Positions 15,012-23,709 are shown, counted from the first letter of the stretch. The stretch is DNA of 64,000 nucleotides from Alkalibacillus silvisoli (GCF_039521975.1 NZ_BAAACZ010000015.1:1-64000); one strand, 5' to 3'. Translations and numbers: made by a program. The notes: generated by a model from the letters alone, not told the origin.

Positions 15012-17564
15012 TTAGCTGACAGCTTCTTGGTGGTTGTCTTTATGGGTTTCCTCATTATCTTCCCACGATTCAACGTACTGATCAATGGTTTTTCGGATCG
15101 CTGCATAGGTGTTTTTATCCACCTCGTCTGAATCGCCTAGCATCTTTATTATTTGGAGAAAATCATTGACCGACATCGTTTGCATCTTTTCTTCATCTGC
15201 ATCCATCGACGGAGCTATCCGATCCATCGCCATCGTCCATAAAGAACCGGTTAACACCTCAGATAGAGGCGTTTGTTTCCAGCCTTCTTCCCTCGCTGCA
15301 TCCTCCTGCGGCGATGTTGGTGCCTTTGTTTCTTTGCTTTGGGGGGCTTTTTTCCTTTCTTCGTTGTTATCCAACGATGCTTCACCTGTTAAAAAGGAAA
15401 AATCCATAACAAGCTCCGACAATCGGATGTGTCGATGCGGCGTGTCTACCTCCACATCGGTAATGGACCGATCAGCATCCAAGTTTAAATACTGATAGGC
15501 ATAAGGCATGCCTTTATTATAGATGGGGAACGGACGAATCTTTTGCTTGCCATCTTGCGTTTCACGCTTCATCGTTCGAGAAACGACCGTATGCCCTTGC
15601 TTGATTTCCATCAGTTCATTCGCATCTAAAAGTTTTCGGCCTTCCGTATTATCGGTTTTCGCTTTTTTCAATGAAAACGGTGTGCCGGACCGAGTTTCGA
15701 CTTCCCGTGTTTCATCGCCGAGTTTTTCTGAGAAGTGTTTGGCTGTCTCCACGTCTGCGGTCATGATATAGATGTGATTGCCGCAATTCCCGCGAAGGGT
15801 GTTTTGAACGTCCTCCCCATATTTGTCTTTGAGTTGCGCATAACTCTGCACGACGAGATGAAAGCGAATGTTTCGACCTAGGGATACCGTCATTTTTGAC
15901 CCCATGCCTGATATCGCCGGCATTTGCCCAAACTCATCGAGCATAAAAACGACTTCGCGCTGACATGCTTGCCCTTTCGCCATCGATGCGTGTTTTGCCA
16001 ACGTGAAGTACAATTGATCCACAAACATGGATGGGAGTACATGCGTGGAATCATCATAATCCGGGGTGATCATAAACAGCGCGACCGGTCGATTGAAACT
16101 CACCACCTCCGTGATGCCGACGTCCGGATGGTTTTCCTGTTCCAGTGACGTTTCGCCCGTTTCCTCGTTCACCGTATTTATCGTTACTTCGATGCGTGTC
16201 TGTTCCTCTAGGATTTTTGCTTTTTGTTCTTTCGTTCGCTTTTTGTAGGCTTGCTTTGAAAGAGGATTGGGATCATGATCAACGCTCAAGGCATCGTTTT
16301 CCCGGAGCGTTCCTTGGAAATGGACCACCCAATAGCCCCCCTCCCCGGTTTGGTTCATTTCCTGTGTGCCATCCGGAAACGTCACCGTTACTTTGGAAAA
16401 GGGGGCGCCCCTGCCTTCGATGGATTGGCCAAAACCAACTTTCTTCAAATCAAGCGAGTTTTTCGCGGTCATTTTCGCTTGTTCGCTCAAGGTGAAGCGT
16501 CGAAGTTCTGCCATGGCTGTCGTAAAGATTCCCGAGCGTGTATTGCCTTTGGCAAAGTTGCTTGTCGCATACTGCATTTTCGCTACGCTATCCTGTTTAA
16601 GGTCCTGAAAGTACTGATCCAAGGCGTTGACGACGATCTTGGGGTTCGACGGATGCGGCAATTCCTTCGATCCGAGTTCAGACAACATGTTCGCAACGGT
16701 ATAAAGGGTGATTTTTTCTTCTTCGTCGTTTTGAATACAATCTTCGGTTACGGCCAAGATCATCGCGTTGACAAGCGACATCGCACTGTTTTGCCACATG
16801 GGATCTTTCACATGTGGATTATAATAGAGCATGTGCGTGAGCGACTCACACAAGGTCTCCGCCACCGAGTAATTGCCTTCTTTGTAGGCGTCTTTAATCA
16901 ATTGCAAAGGATTATAACTCATGCTTTGCATCGGATTCATCATATTGAGCGCTAACACGTCAAAGCCGCGCTGTTCTAACGTCTCTTTGAAGCGCACAAA
17001 AAGTTCACCCTTCATATCATTGATAATCATGCTTGGTTTTTTTTCAGCCCTTGCGTATGCATCAATGGTAGGATCCACATACAGCTGCCCTTTCCCGGAA
17101 CGGGTGGTGCCAATCACCATGTTATGAACGGCTCCATCATCGATAAAATGAGCGTGTCCCTTGTGCGCAATAACACCCCCACCTTTACCGCGATAGCTTT
17201 TTTCTTTCTCAGGAATCTTTTTATATTGTTCAGCTACTTCTTGCTTGGTCGCAAACCGTTGGGAGCCTTTTTCATCGTGACTAATGGATGCGAAATTGCT
17301 GGTCAGTTTATAAATCGTTATGCCAACGAGCATCAATCCCAAAACGGATGTTATGCCATAAAACCAAGGGTGTTCGGTGATCTGAAACGTGGTGAAATAA
17401 CCCCATTCTAAAGTTAAGGGTTCTTCGATGTTCGGAAACGTTTGTAAAAGCCCCAACGCTTCTTGCACGAGATTTAATAAAAAGGTGCCAATCACCTGCA
17501 CCACTAAAAATAAGCCGATACATAAAGGAATCAGCACAAATTTATTGGCTAGAACTGCTTTCAT
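15012..17564 (-). CDS. VirD4/TraG-type coupling ATPase, 850 aa
   Basis: The coupling protein brings the relaxase-DNA complex to the channel. Two N-terminal membrane helices (about 11-34 and 68-88) precede the motor domain. Walker A is GTTRSGKG at 152-159, and MIINDMKGELFVRF and VVFMLDEFGQM are the Walker B-like and signature segments of TraG/TrsK proteins. The C-terminal ~100 residues are acidic and helical. The ATG at 17564 is the first start after AAAGGAGG, although the 12-base spacing is long. The gene heads the cluster that includes the VirB6- and VirB4-like genes. Confidence 0.9.
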   Translation of the reverse strand: MKAVLANKFVLIPLCIGLFLVVQVIGTFLLNLVQEALGLLQTFPNIEEPLTLEWGYFTTFQITEHPWFYGITSVLGLMLVGITIYKLTSNFASISHDEKGSQRFATKQEVAEQYKKIPEKEKSYRGKGGGVIAHKGHAHFIDDGAVHNMVIGTTRSGKGQLYVDPTIDAYARAEKKPSMIINDMKGELFVRFKETLEQRGFDVLALNMMNPMQSMSYNPLQLIKDAYKEGNYSVAETLCESLTHMLYYNPHVKDPMWQNSAMSLVNAMILAVTEDCIQNDEEEKITLYTVANMLSELGSKELPHPSNPKIVVNALDQYFQDLKQDSVAKMQYATSNFAKGNTRSGIFTTAMAELRRFTLSEQAKMTAKNSLDLKKVGFGQSIEGRGAPFSKVTVTFPDGTQEMNQTGEGGYWVVHFQGTLRENDALSVDHDPNPLSKQAYKKRTKEQKAKILEEQTRIEVTINTVNEETGETSLEQENHPDVGITEVVSFNRPVALFMITPDYDDSTHVLPSMFVDQLYFTLAKHASMAKGQACQREVVFMLDEFGQMPAISGMGSKMTVSLGRNIRFHLVVQSYAQLKDKYGEDVQNTLRGNCGNHIYIMTADVETAKHFSEKLGDETREVETRSGTPFSLKKAKTDNTEGRKLLDANELMEIKQGHTVVSRTMKRETQDGKQKIRPFPIYNKGMPYAYQYLNLDADRSITDVEVDTPHRHIRLSELVMDFSFLTGEASLDNNEERKKAPQSKETKAPTSPQEDAAREEGWKQTPLSEVLTGSLWTMAMDRIAPSMDADEEKMQTMSVNDFLQIIKMLGDSDEVDKNTYAAIRKTIDQYVESWEDNEETHKDNHQEAVS

Positions 17565-17587
17565 GCTAGGGTCAAACCTCCTTTTCT

Positions 17588-17743
17588 TTATATTTCGTCC
17601 TTGTAGGCAAGCATTTGTTGGATGTCCGCCCAACCGGTGAAATGGTTTTTAATATAACCCACTAATTCATCTAAAAACATGCGGCTGAATCCATATCGTT
17701 CATAGCCCGTTAATGTAATGATTGTACACCTCCGATGGTTCAT
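17588..17743 (-). CDS. small hypothetical protein with ambiguous start, about 44-51 aa
   Basis: A frame between the TPR-like membrane protein and the coupling protein reads ITLTGYERYGFSRMFLDEL, then VGYIKNHFTGWADIQQM, ending at TAA. The sequence looks like real protein, and the stop lies ~24 bases before the coupling gene start. The ATG at 17743 has only a weak TAAAG site. A perfect GGAGGT occurs inside the frame, eight bases before an ATT codon, which raises the possibility of a rare start codon. No family is recognised. Confidence 0.45.
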   Translation of the reverse strand: MNHRRCTIITLTGYERYGFSRMFLDELVGYIKNHFTGWADIQQMLAYKDEI

Positions 17744-17754
17744 CTTTACGCTTT

Positions 17755-18864
17755 CTATAAGTCATCTCTTTGGGTTTCCAAATCTGCGATTTCTTCTTCC
17801 AATTCTTCGATTTGGTCATCGTCCGGATCGTCTGCCTCTTCTTCTTCGTCGATCTGTGTTTGACGATCATCAATATCGGCCGTTAATGTTTCATAAGTCT
17901 GAATATGATCATTCAGACTTTCACTGCTAATCTCACTGGCCATTTGTTTGGCTTCGTCGACATTGCCGGTTTTCATATAGGCGTAGCCCAATTTTTCTTG
18001 CCGTTCTGCGTTCATCGGCACGTCGTCAACCGCCACCACATCGTCAAAGCGTGCGTCTTCATAGGCCAATTCAAAGTGGCCAACGGCCGTTTCATGTTCC
18101 TCTTGAAATGCCGTAAGTGCTTCGATACCTTGTTGATCAAAGATCGCACTCGCGATAGCCTCTGCCGATTGATCGGTCATCTGAATTGCTTCCTCGTAGG
18201 CGCCTTGCCCAATTAATAAATGGACAAGTACGGCGGTTTCTTGATCACTGCGATCGTTTTTTTCTTGAAGCACGTCGATCGCCGTATCGGGGTCACCTGC
18301 CATGGCTTCCGCATAGAGATCATTCATCTGTTGTTCTTCTTCATAGGATTGATGCATCGCGGCGAGCGCATTCGATTGGTCACTCACCACCGCCACCATG
18401 CCAATAGCAAAAACCATAACCAAAAGCATAACCCCTGCGGCCGCGCCACCCATGATCCGTGCCTTAGGGCTTAACCGGCTCCACCACGTTTGGTTCGCTT
18501 CTTCTTGACGACGTAAGTGATCGTTGACATCGATACGCAGCGCGGACGGCGCCTCTTGGGTGAGTTGATGAAGCAACCGATCCCGTTGTTGGATCTCTTC
18601 ATCACTGCGCATGCGCCGTTCAATCAACCGGTAACAGATGTGTTCATACAGGTTCGCCGCGAACGACGAACCGATATGATAGGTTCCGGTATATAATTTT
18701 TGACCTTCCCCATCATGAACCATAAAGTCCAACGCCACCGGCGATTTGTTTTGCTTTTTTAGGCGTTGATCGATGTCATTGGTCAGTTGCACAACGTCCG
18801 TCAAAGAAAGTGATTGGAAGGCTGGAATCTCTTCCTCCAAGGGTGTCGTAAATAACACCTGCAT
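17755..18864 (-). CDS. single-pass membrane protein with TPR-like C-terminal half, 369 aa
   Basis: A cytoplasmic N-terminal domain (about 1-115) is followed by a transmembrane helix (about 142-165). A helical-repeat region (~170-330) with alternating AYEEAIQMTDQS and KLGYAYMKTGNVDEAK units looks like TPRs, and the last 40 residues are an acidic coiled coil. The plan of soluble domain, one helix and helical repeats recalls EssB/YukC of type VII secretion, but homology is not claimed. It lies in the transfer operon between the pilin-like and coupling genes, so a scaffold role is likely (inference). Confidence 0.55.
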   Translation of the reverse strand: MQVLFTTPLEEEIPAFQSLSLTDVVQLTNDIDQRLKKQNKSPVALDFMVHDGEGQKLYTGTYHIGSSFAANLYEHICYRLIERRMRSDEEIQQRDRLLHQLTQEAPSALRIDVNDHLRRQEEANQTWWSRLSPKARIMGGAAAGVMLLVMVFAIGMVAVVSDQSNALAAMHQSYEEEQQMNDLYAEAMAGDPDTAIDVLQEKNDRSDQETAVLVHLLIGQGAYEEAIQMTDQSAEAIASAIFDQQGIEALTAFQEEHETAVGHFELAYEDARFDDVVAVDDVPMNAERQEKLGYAYMKTGNVDEAKQMASEISSESLNDHIQTYETLTADIDDRQTQIDEEEEADDPDDDQIEELEEEIADLETQRDDL

Positions 18865-18882
18865 CGCTTTCTCCCCCCTTGT

Positions 18883-19158
18883 TTAAAATGTGATAGTGCT
18901 TTCGATCCACTGACTAAAGGCGAGTGCGCCTAGGAGCATAACCAAGCCACCAGCAGCACCAACAAACCAGCCAACCGACATCATGCGTCCACGTGCGCCA
19001 CCAGCCATAAGGAAATAAGATCCAACCCCAATCGCGATCGCTGCCACGACACCACCCACGACTTGCATGCCCAATAAGATCGATTCACCCGTGTTTTGTA
19101 TGTTATCAATGGCTGCCATAATAATCATCGATTCCACCCATTGAATCATTGTATTCAT
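18883..19158 (-). CDS. VirB2-like pilin/two-helix membrane protein, 91 aa
   Basis: Two hydrophobic helices (about residues 28-50 and 60-82) are separated by the short basic loop GGARGRMM. Gly and Ala are abundant, as in VirB2/TrbC-type pilins. No signal peptidase site is obvious. It overlaps the preceding 89-aa gene by 4 bases, with AAGGAGAGG before the ATG. Position near the start of the operon agrees with a pilin-like subunit; the call is by shape. Confidence 0.55.
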   Translation of the reverse strand: MNTMIQWVESMIIMAAIDNIQNTGESILLGMQVVGGVVAAIAIGVGSYFLMAGGARGRMMSVGWFVGAAGGLVMLLGALAFSQWIESTITF

Positions 19159-19424
19159 GCTTCTTCCTCTCCTTGTAATGGTGATGAATGTGCGTGCTCA
19201 TCGGTTTTCGCTTTGTCGACATTTTTCTTCTCCGACGGCTGTTTCGATGTTTTCTCTTCTTGAATCCCTTGATAATGGAGCAAACCTTCCATGATCAAAT
19301 CTTGGTGTTCGCTGATATACGCCTGATGTTGGGCGTGTAGCCAATCGTTGTACGTTTCGCCCTTGACGCTTAACAGCGTTTGTACTAACTCTTTTGATTG
19401 CTTAACGTCGCGTTGCGAAGCCAT
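19155..19424 (-). CDS. hypothetical first gene of the transfer operon, 89 aa
   Basis: A soluble helical protein (about residues 5-55) has a charged tail. No family is recognised. AGGAAAGGATG precedes the ATG. It overlaps the pilin-like gene by 4 bases and sits directly after a leader with a terminator-like hairpin (19459-19483). In other Gram-positive transfer operons this position is occupied by small regulatory genes; that it regulates anything here is speculation. Confidence 0.55.
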   Translation of the reverse strand: MASQRDVKQSKELVQTLLSVKGETYNDWLHAQHQAYISEHQDLIMEGLLHYQGIQEEKTSKQPSEKKNVDKAKTDEHAHSSPLQGEEEA

Positions 19425-19458
19425 GCATCATCATCCTTTCCTAATGTGCTTCCGACAT

Positions 19459-19483
19459 AAAAAAGAAGCGCCTCTTGCGCTTC
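19459..19483 (-). terminator. terminator-like hairpin in the leader of the transfer operon
   Basis: The perfect stem GAAGCGC / GCGCTTC with a 5-base loop is followed by six T on the minus strand. It lies only 35 bases before the first transfer gene, so transcripts entering from the right would have to pass it. A short frame (19431-19502, 23 codons) overlaps it but has poor start spacing. Confidence 0.6.
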
Positions 19484-19520
19484 GTGTGTGAATGCTCTGC
19501 ATCACCCCCTTTTATGGCAT

Positions 19521-19549
19521 AAAAAAAGAACAGTTTGTATGACTGTTCT
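19521..19549 (-). terminator. terminator of lipoprotein gene
   Basis: AGAACAGT / ACTGTTCT arms are followed by seven T on the minus strand, 74 bases after the lipoprotein stop codon. Confidence 0.7.
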
Positions 19550-19622
19550 CTTCATTAAACTTCTTCATCGATGAGTGGACAAGAATGTATGTTGTTTGTT
19601 GCTTGCACCCTTAATGAAATGA

Positions 19623-20054
19623 TTATTCAAATGAACGATCAAAATTTTGTATCTCTGAGGCTAACGCATCTTCGCTATCATAATCGACTTCACTCACCGA
19701 GATTCGTTCTTCTAAGTCTCCATTTTCATAATAACTTAATGAATTGAATACACTCGGCCCATCAATGCCAACATCCTCTAACAAAAGATCATTATCAAGC
19801 ATCTGTTCAGATTGAGCATTGATTTCTTTAACAGAAATGTTATCAATATTCTCGTCAACAATATTTACGGCCTCTTGGTGTTCTTCCTCGTCTTCGGTTT
19901 GCGTCGTTAAGACAAAGGCTTCCTCGTTTTCTTCTAAATACCCTTCCATTTCTTGGGGAGACAAAGATTCCACCCCTGCACTCTCCCCACATCCTGTTAG
20001 TAACAAGGAAAAACTAATCACTCCTCCGAAAAGGAAACTTTTGTTGTTTTTCAT
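19623..20054 (-). CDS. small lipoprotein of unknown function, 143 aa
   Basis: The signal peptide ends with the lipobox LLTGC (Cys22), so the protein should be lipid-anchored outside the membrane. The mature part is very acidic and Ser/Glu-rich, with no known domain. AGGAGGG precedes the ATG and a clear terminator follows. It sits alone between the replication and transfer modules. Lipoproteins of this kind on conjugative elements often act in entry exclusion or surface contact; that is only a guess here. Confidence 0.65.
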   Translation of the reverse strand: MKNNKSFLFGGVISFSLLLTGCGESAGVESLSPQEMEGYLEENEEAFVLTTQTEDEEEHQEAVNIVDENIDNISVKEINAQSEQMLDNDLLLEDVGIDGPSVFNSLSYYENGDLEERISVSEVDYDSEDALASEIQNFDRSFE

Positions 20055-20235
20055 ACTATCCCTCCTGACAAAAATGTTAATGCCCAGTTATAGAACTAAT
20101 ACCCTTTCGAAAGATGAGTTAGGGAGATGCTACAACATCAACGAACGATTTTCAATGATTAAAAGATAAATGTATTTCCTTTATTATAAAGATTTATGCT
20201 TTGATCTGTCTAAAGAATTTCAGATGTTTACATTG

Positions 20236-20658
20236 TTACGTTTGTACATATTGTTCACCTTCAGCATTCAAATACATCTCTTCGATAATATGGTCTTTTC
20301 GCCGTTTGACAGCTGCAACCGATAGATGATGCTCCCTAGAAATTCTCCGCAATGTTTTTCCATTTAATAATTCATCTAAAATGATTTGATCTTTGATATC
20401 TGTAATTCCTGCAGAATGGCGCTGGATAAATGAAACTTTACGTTGCAAGTTTTTCGTGTTTTTATCATAACGTTCAATCCTTAACATTTCACTATATACA
20501 GGGTCAGACGGAGTGCTGTCAGATGGTAGTGTCGCTTCTATACCATATTTTGATACCATCGCTTGACTAGCACCAGTCATTTCTTGACGTTTTGTGACAA
20601 GGACGTTTATCATCCATTTATAATTCATAAGAGCTTCATGAATCTCCATTTTATTCAT
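20236..20658 (-). CDS. ArpU/sigma-region-4-like regulator, 140 aa
   Basis: The C-terminal part (ILDELLNGKTLRRISREHHL, then SVAAVKRRKDHIIEEMY) is a helix-turn-helix like sigma factor region 4 and the phage late regulators of the ArpU/RinA group. The N-terminal half is helical. ATG at 20658 is preceded by GGAGG at the right distance; a longer reading by 8 codons overlaps that site. It follows the replication genes and may switch on the downstream lipoprotein or transfer genes (inference). Confidence 0.6.
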   Translation of the reverse strand: MNKMEIHEALMNYKWMINVLVTKRQEMTGASQAMVSKYGIEATLPSDSTPSDPVYSEMLRIERYDKNTKNLQRKVSFIQRHSAGITDIKDQIILDELLNGKTLRRISREHHLSVAAVKRRKDHIIEEMYLNAEGEQYVQT

Positions 20659-20696
20659 GATACAACCTCCATTCTGATGCAACTATGAACAGACAT

Positions 20697-20888
20697 TTAT
20701 TCCCCGACATAGGAACTTGAATCTATATTTACGGACTTATATTTACCATTTAAATAATGGATGAACAAATACAATCCCTGGACTAACTCCGTTGAAGAGG
20801 CCCCTTTTTCTAGGTCCTCAAGGGGGATAATTGCCTTTTCCGTCTCATAGTAGCTCATTAACATACCAAAACATTGATATTGATTCAT
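20697..20888 (-). CDS. small hypothetical protein, 63 aa
   Basis: No family is recognised. It is soluble, with an aromatic-rich helical middle. Its start overlaps the helicase stop by 4 bases and GAAAGGAATG lies upstream, so it is translated with the replication operon. Confidence 0.55.
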   Translation of the reverse strand: MNQYQCFGMLMSYYETEKAIIPLEDLEKGASSTELVQGLYLFIHYLNGKYKSVNIDSSSYVGE

Positions 20889-22186
20889 ACGACATTCCTT
20901 TCATGCTTACCGTCGATATCAATGAAACGCCCACATTCTTTCATAAAGCCCAGATTAATCGTTCCTGTTGGTCCATTTCTCTGTTTCGAAACATCCACTT
21001 CTGCTTGGTTTGGATGATTGGATTCAAGGTCATAGTATTCCTCGCGATATAAAAAAGCAATTACATCTGCATCTTGCTCGATATTTCCAGAGTCTCTAAG
21101 ATCAGCCATCACTGGGCGTTTATTATGACGGTTTTCAACATTTCTTGATAGTTGAGATAAAATAACAATAGGAATATTGAGATCCGTAGCCAGTCGCTTA
21201 AGTTCACGAGTAATGGCGCCTACTTCCAAATCTTTACGCTCATAACGCCCGGAACCTTGGATCATCTGTAAATAATCGATCACGATGAGTAAGTCATCAT
21301 CTGGGTTTTCCCTTGCCGTCTGGCGGGAAATGGAACAAATATCATTGATCAACGATGTATTCTCGTACATATCTAACTTCCAATCTAGTAACGTGGCGAT
21401 TGACGTCGTTGCCCGATCATAGTCTTCTTCACTAAAAAATCGAGAGGGAAATTTCCATTTTTGACCATCGATTTGGGCATCCGCCGAAATCATCCGGTGT
21501 AATAGCTGCTTGGACCCCATCTCAAGACTAAATAAAAGACATCTGCCTTTATTTTTACAATGGCTAGATCCAATGTTTAATGCAAAGGCTGTCTTTCCCA
21601 TGGAGGGACGAGCAGCGACAACAATCAATTCTTTCCGTTGTAACCCGCCAGTCATTTGATCAAAAGATTCATATTCTGTCTTGTAACTGTTCTGATTTTC
21701 TTTCTGTGTACCACTAATATCATCAGAGATCTCATACAACCATTCCTTTAACGTTTTCTCTTTGTTGATCTCTCCCAAACGTTGAAGATCCGTTAATTCC
21801 TGAAATAATCGCTGAAAAGCAGAATCTTTCGGATTTTCCACGTATCGAATCGCTGCTTTGCGGCTTTCTCTGAGTTGGTAAGCTTCTACTATTTTACGTT
21901 CATGATGGTTAAACGTAGCAGTCGTTGCGACTGAACCTGCTAGCTGTGTCAGGTATTGAATCCCACCGATTTGATTTGTGGATTCTCCTAATGCTGTTGT
22001 AACGGCGGCTAACTCAGGTTCTGCTCCTTCCTCTTCGACCGTTCTCATGGATTTAAAAATGAGGAAATGATCAACCTTTGCGAAATAGGATGGTTGGAGC
22101 ACCGACTCATGTATTAATGTAGGTTCAATAAGAATCGACCCTAACACCGCATGCTCGGACTCTATACACTCAATCATTCCTATCAC
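20885..22186 (-). CDS. DnaB-like replicative helicase, 433 aa
   Basis: This is an element-encoded hexameric 5'-3' helicase. The N-terminal domain (EHAVLGSILIEP near residues 11-22) and linker are DnaB-like. Walker A is ARPSMGKT at 192-199, Walker B is DLLIVIDYLQM near 295, and the ending has the SQLSR-N(V/E)-R-KRPVMADLRDSG signature of DnaB. A GTG start at 22186 overlaps the loader gene by 17 bases; an ATG three codons later is possible. Together with the loader and DnaD-like genes it forms a phage-type replication module. Confidence 0.85.
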   Translation of the reverse strand: MIGMIECIESEHAVLGSILIEPTLIHESVLQPSYFAKVDHFLIFKSMRTVEEEGAEPELAAVTTALGESTNQIGGIQYLTQLAGSVATTATFNHHERKIVEAYQLRESRKAAIRYVENPKDSAFQRLFQELTDLQRLGEINKEKTLKEWLYEISDDISGTQKENQNSYKTEYESFDQMTGGLQRKELIVVAARPSMGKTAFALNIGSSHCKNKGRCLLFSLEMGSKQLLHRMISADAQIDGQKWKFPSRFFSEEDYDRATTSIATLLDWKLDMYENTSLINDICSISRQTARENPDDDLLIVIDYLQMIQGSGRYERKDLEVGAITRELKRLATDLNIPIVILSQLSRNVENRHNKRPVMADLRDSGNIEQDADVIAFLYREEYYDLESNHPNQAEVDVSKQRNGPTGTINLGFMKECGRFIDIDGKHERNVV

Positions 22187-22505
22187 TCGCTTTCTCTGCT
22201 AATACCTTTTTAAGATCGATAGCGAATTGATTTTTACGTTCTTGAGAAACTTTTGACGCCTCCAATTCCCATTCCTGCCATTTCTCAAGGTTTTCATTTT
22301 TCTGAGCAGGGTACGAAGCAATTTCAGCGATCGTAGGTGGAAAAGGATTTTTTGTTACATGACGCTCAACATTGTCCATAACGCCTTCATAATCCATTTT
22401 AAGAAGGGCAGGCATGATTATTTTGATTTTCTTTTCGCTAAGTTCGAATCGGGGATATACAGCCGCAATCGATTCCAAAATATCTATAGCCAGATTGTAC
22501 TCCAT
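22170..22505 (-). CDS. G39P-like helicase loader, 111 aa
   Basis: The small helical protein has NPFPPTIAEIASYP around residues 52-65, a motif also seen in the replicative helicase loader/inhibitor family typified by SPP1 G39P. These proteins hold and deliver DnaB-type helicase to the origin (family knowledge). Its place between a DnaD-like initiator and a DnaB-like helicase, with overlaps, agrees. AAAGGGGGAG precedes the ATG. Confidence 0.7.
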   Translation of the reverse strand: MEYNLAIDILESIAAVYPRFELSEKKIKIIMPALLKMDYEGVMDNVERHVTKNPFPPTIAEIASYPAQKNENLEKWQEWELEASKVSQERKNQFAIDLKKVLAEKASDRND

Positions 22506-22509
22506 GGAT

Positions 22510-23250
22510 TTACTCCCCCTTTTCTCGCATTCGTTGAAGTGCTTCTAATCGCTGATCTTTATGCTTTGGGAAAGGAATGGTATTTGACTTTTGGCTTGTT
22601 TGCTTTTCATGGGCTTTGATATCCTCGATTGTTTTAATTCCTTGTTGAGACCAATTCCTGAGAATGCTTTCGATGTAAGCAAAAGATCGAGCATTTTGCT
22701 TTATACCTCTTTTGATTGCAGCAACGACAACTTCTGAGGAGAAAAACGTACACCACTCCCTGATGGATTCGTTGATCATCGGTCGCATCACTCCAAAGTT
22801 TTCTTGATAGACAACATATGGATCTGCTGTGCGCGTCTCTTCTTCATCTTCCTCTCCTTCATGACCATTTCGTTTCTGTTTAGGTATGGTCAAGTTCTGA
22901 TCAGATGTTAAGTCAAGCGTTTGGTCGGAATTTGAGTCAAGTGTATGGTAAGAACTTAAGTCATCTGAGTTGACTAATGAAATCATTTTATAAACAGGAG
23001 CTTGATTTCTTTTACCTTTTTGATACTCGATCAAGTTATTATTGATCAGTACCTTTCGAGCATCAACCAGCCCTTGCTTTGAAAGTCCGGTCAATCGTTC
23101 TACTGTGGAATTTGGCGCATTGAATCGTTCTTTCCAGCCGGTCATATTGTTTATGGACATCAGTGTATGCCATAAAGCAATTGCACTGGTGGGCAGATCG
23201 TTCATAAGCAGCCAATCCCTAAAGGCATTAAGCTCCTTCATATAGTTCAT
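22510..23250 (-). CDS. DnaD-like replication initiation protein, 246 aa
   Basis: The N-terminal ~90 residues form a winged-helix domain of phage initiator type (ALWHTLMSINNMTGW, LTGLSKQGLVDARKVL). A low-complexity linker (TLDSNSDQTLDLTSDQNLT) follows, and residues ~155-215 fit the DnaD C-terminal domain with FAYIESILRNW. ATG at 23250 has AGGTGAT upstream; an earlier in-frame start has none. The origin is often inside or next to such genes; the AT-rich, repetitive linker-coding stretch is a candidate (inference). Confidence 0.75.
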   Translation of the reverse strand: MNYMKELNAFRDWLLMNDLPTSAIALWHTLMSINNMTGWKERFNAPNSTVERLTGLSKQGLVDARKVLINNNLIEYQKGKRNQAPVYKMISLVNSDDLSSYHTLDSNSDQTLDLTSDQNLTIPKQKRNGHEGEEDEEETRTADPYVVYQENFGVMRPMINESIREWCTFFSSEVVVAAIKRGIKQNARSFAYIESILRNWSQQGIKTIEDIKAHEKQTSQKSNTIPFPKHKDQRLEALQRMREKGE

Positions 23251-23303
23251 GTCATCACCTACTTCGGTTATAAATAGCAGTTTTGCCTTCAACTCTAATT
23301 AAA

Positions 23304-23510
23304 TTAAGCCCCCATTGCGAACTCTCGGGGAATACAGTACAATGTAAACATCTTCTTTTTAATTTCGATCCGTTTGAGTACCCCCTCAAACGGATTTATA
23401 TTGTTACATTGTTCATTAATATCTGTGCCGCCCCGCGTTTTCACCCAAAACAGTGTGCCGATATAACCTTTGTTCTCCATCTCAATCACATTTGCAAGAC
23501 CCGGAACCAT
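23304..23510 (-). CDS. small hypothetical protein, 68 aa
   Basis: No family is recognised. The ATG at 23510 is preceded by GAGGAGG six bases away, which decides the start over one five codons earlier. It lies at the head of the replication operon and its 5' end overlaps the 49-aa gene at 23482-23631. Confidence 0.5.
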   Translation of the reverse strand: MVPGLANVIEMENKGYIGTLFWVKTRGGTDINEQCNNINPFEGVLKRIEIKKKMFTLYCIPREFAMGA

Positions 23511-23631
23511 AGTTAGCCTCCTCATAAACTCTGATTAGATCCTTCAATTCCTTGACGTTGACAGCCACTGTGCCATGATTAGCCATTATATCAGCGTCCT
23601 CTTTGAGTTCTTGTAACGTGCGTCTATGCAT
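23482..23631 (-). CDS. small hypothetical protein, 49 aa
   Basis: The frame reads MHRRTLQELKEDADIMANHG, then TVAVNVKELKDLIRVYEEAN, a convincing short alpha-helical protein with a GGGGGTG site before the ATG. It ends inside the start of the next gene, whose ribosome site (GAGGAGG) lies within this gene, a usual coupling arrangement. No family is recognised. Confidence 0.5.
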   Translation of the reverse strand: MHRRTLQELKEDADIMANHGTVAVNVKELKDLIRVYEEANYGSGSCKCD

Positions 23632-23709
23632 GTTTTCACCCCCATATCGTTGTAATGATCATTGTCGTTATAATGGAGCAATAGAACAGGTGTAGAATCA
23701 TCTTTTCCT

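Noticed and set aside
17755..18864. Type VII secretion EssB homologue
   Set aside because: Only the overall plan (soluble domain, one helix, helical repeats) is similar; there are no other type VII genes nearby.
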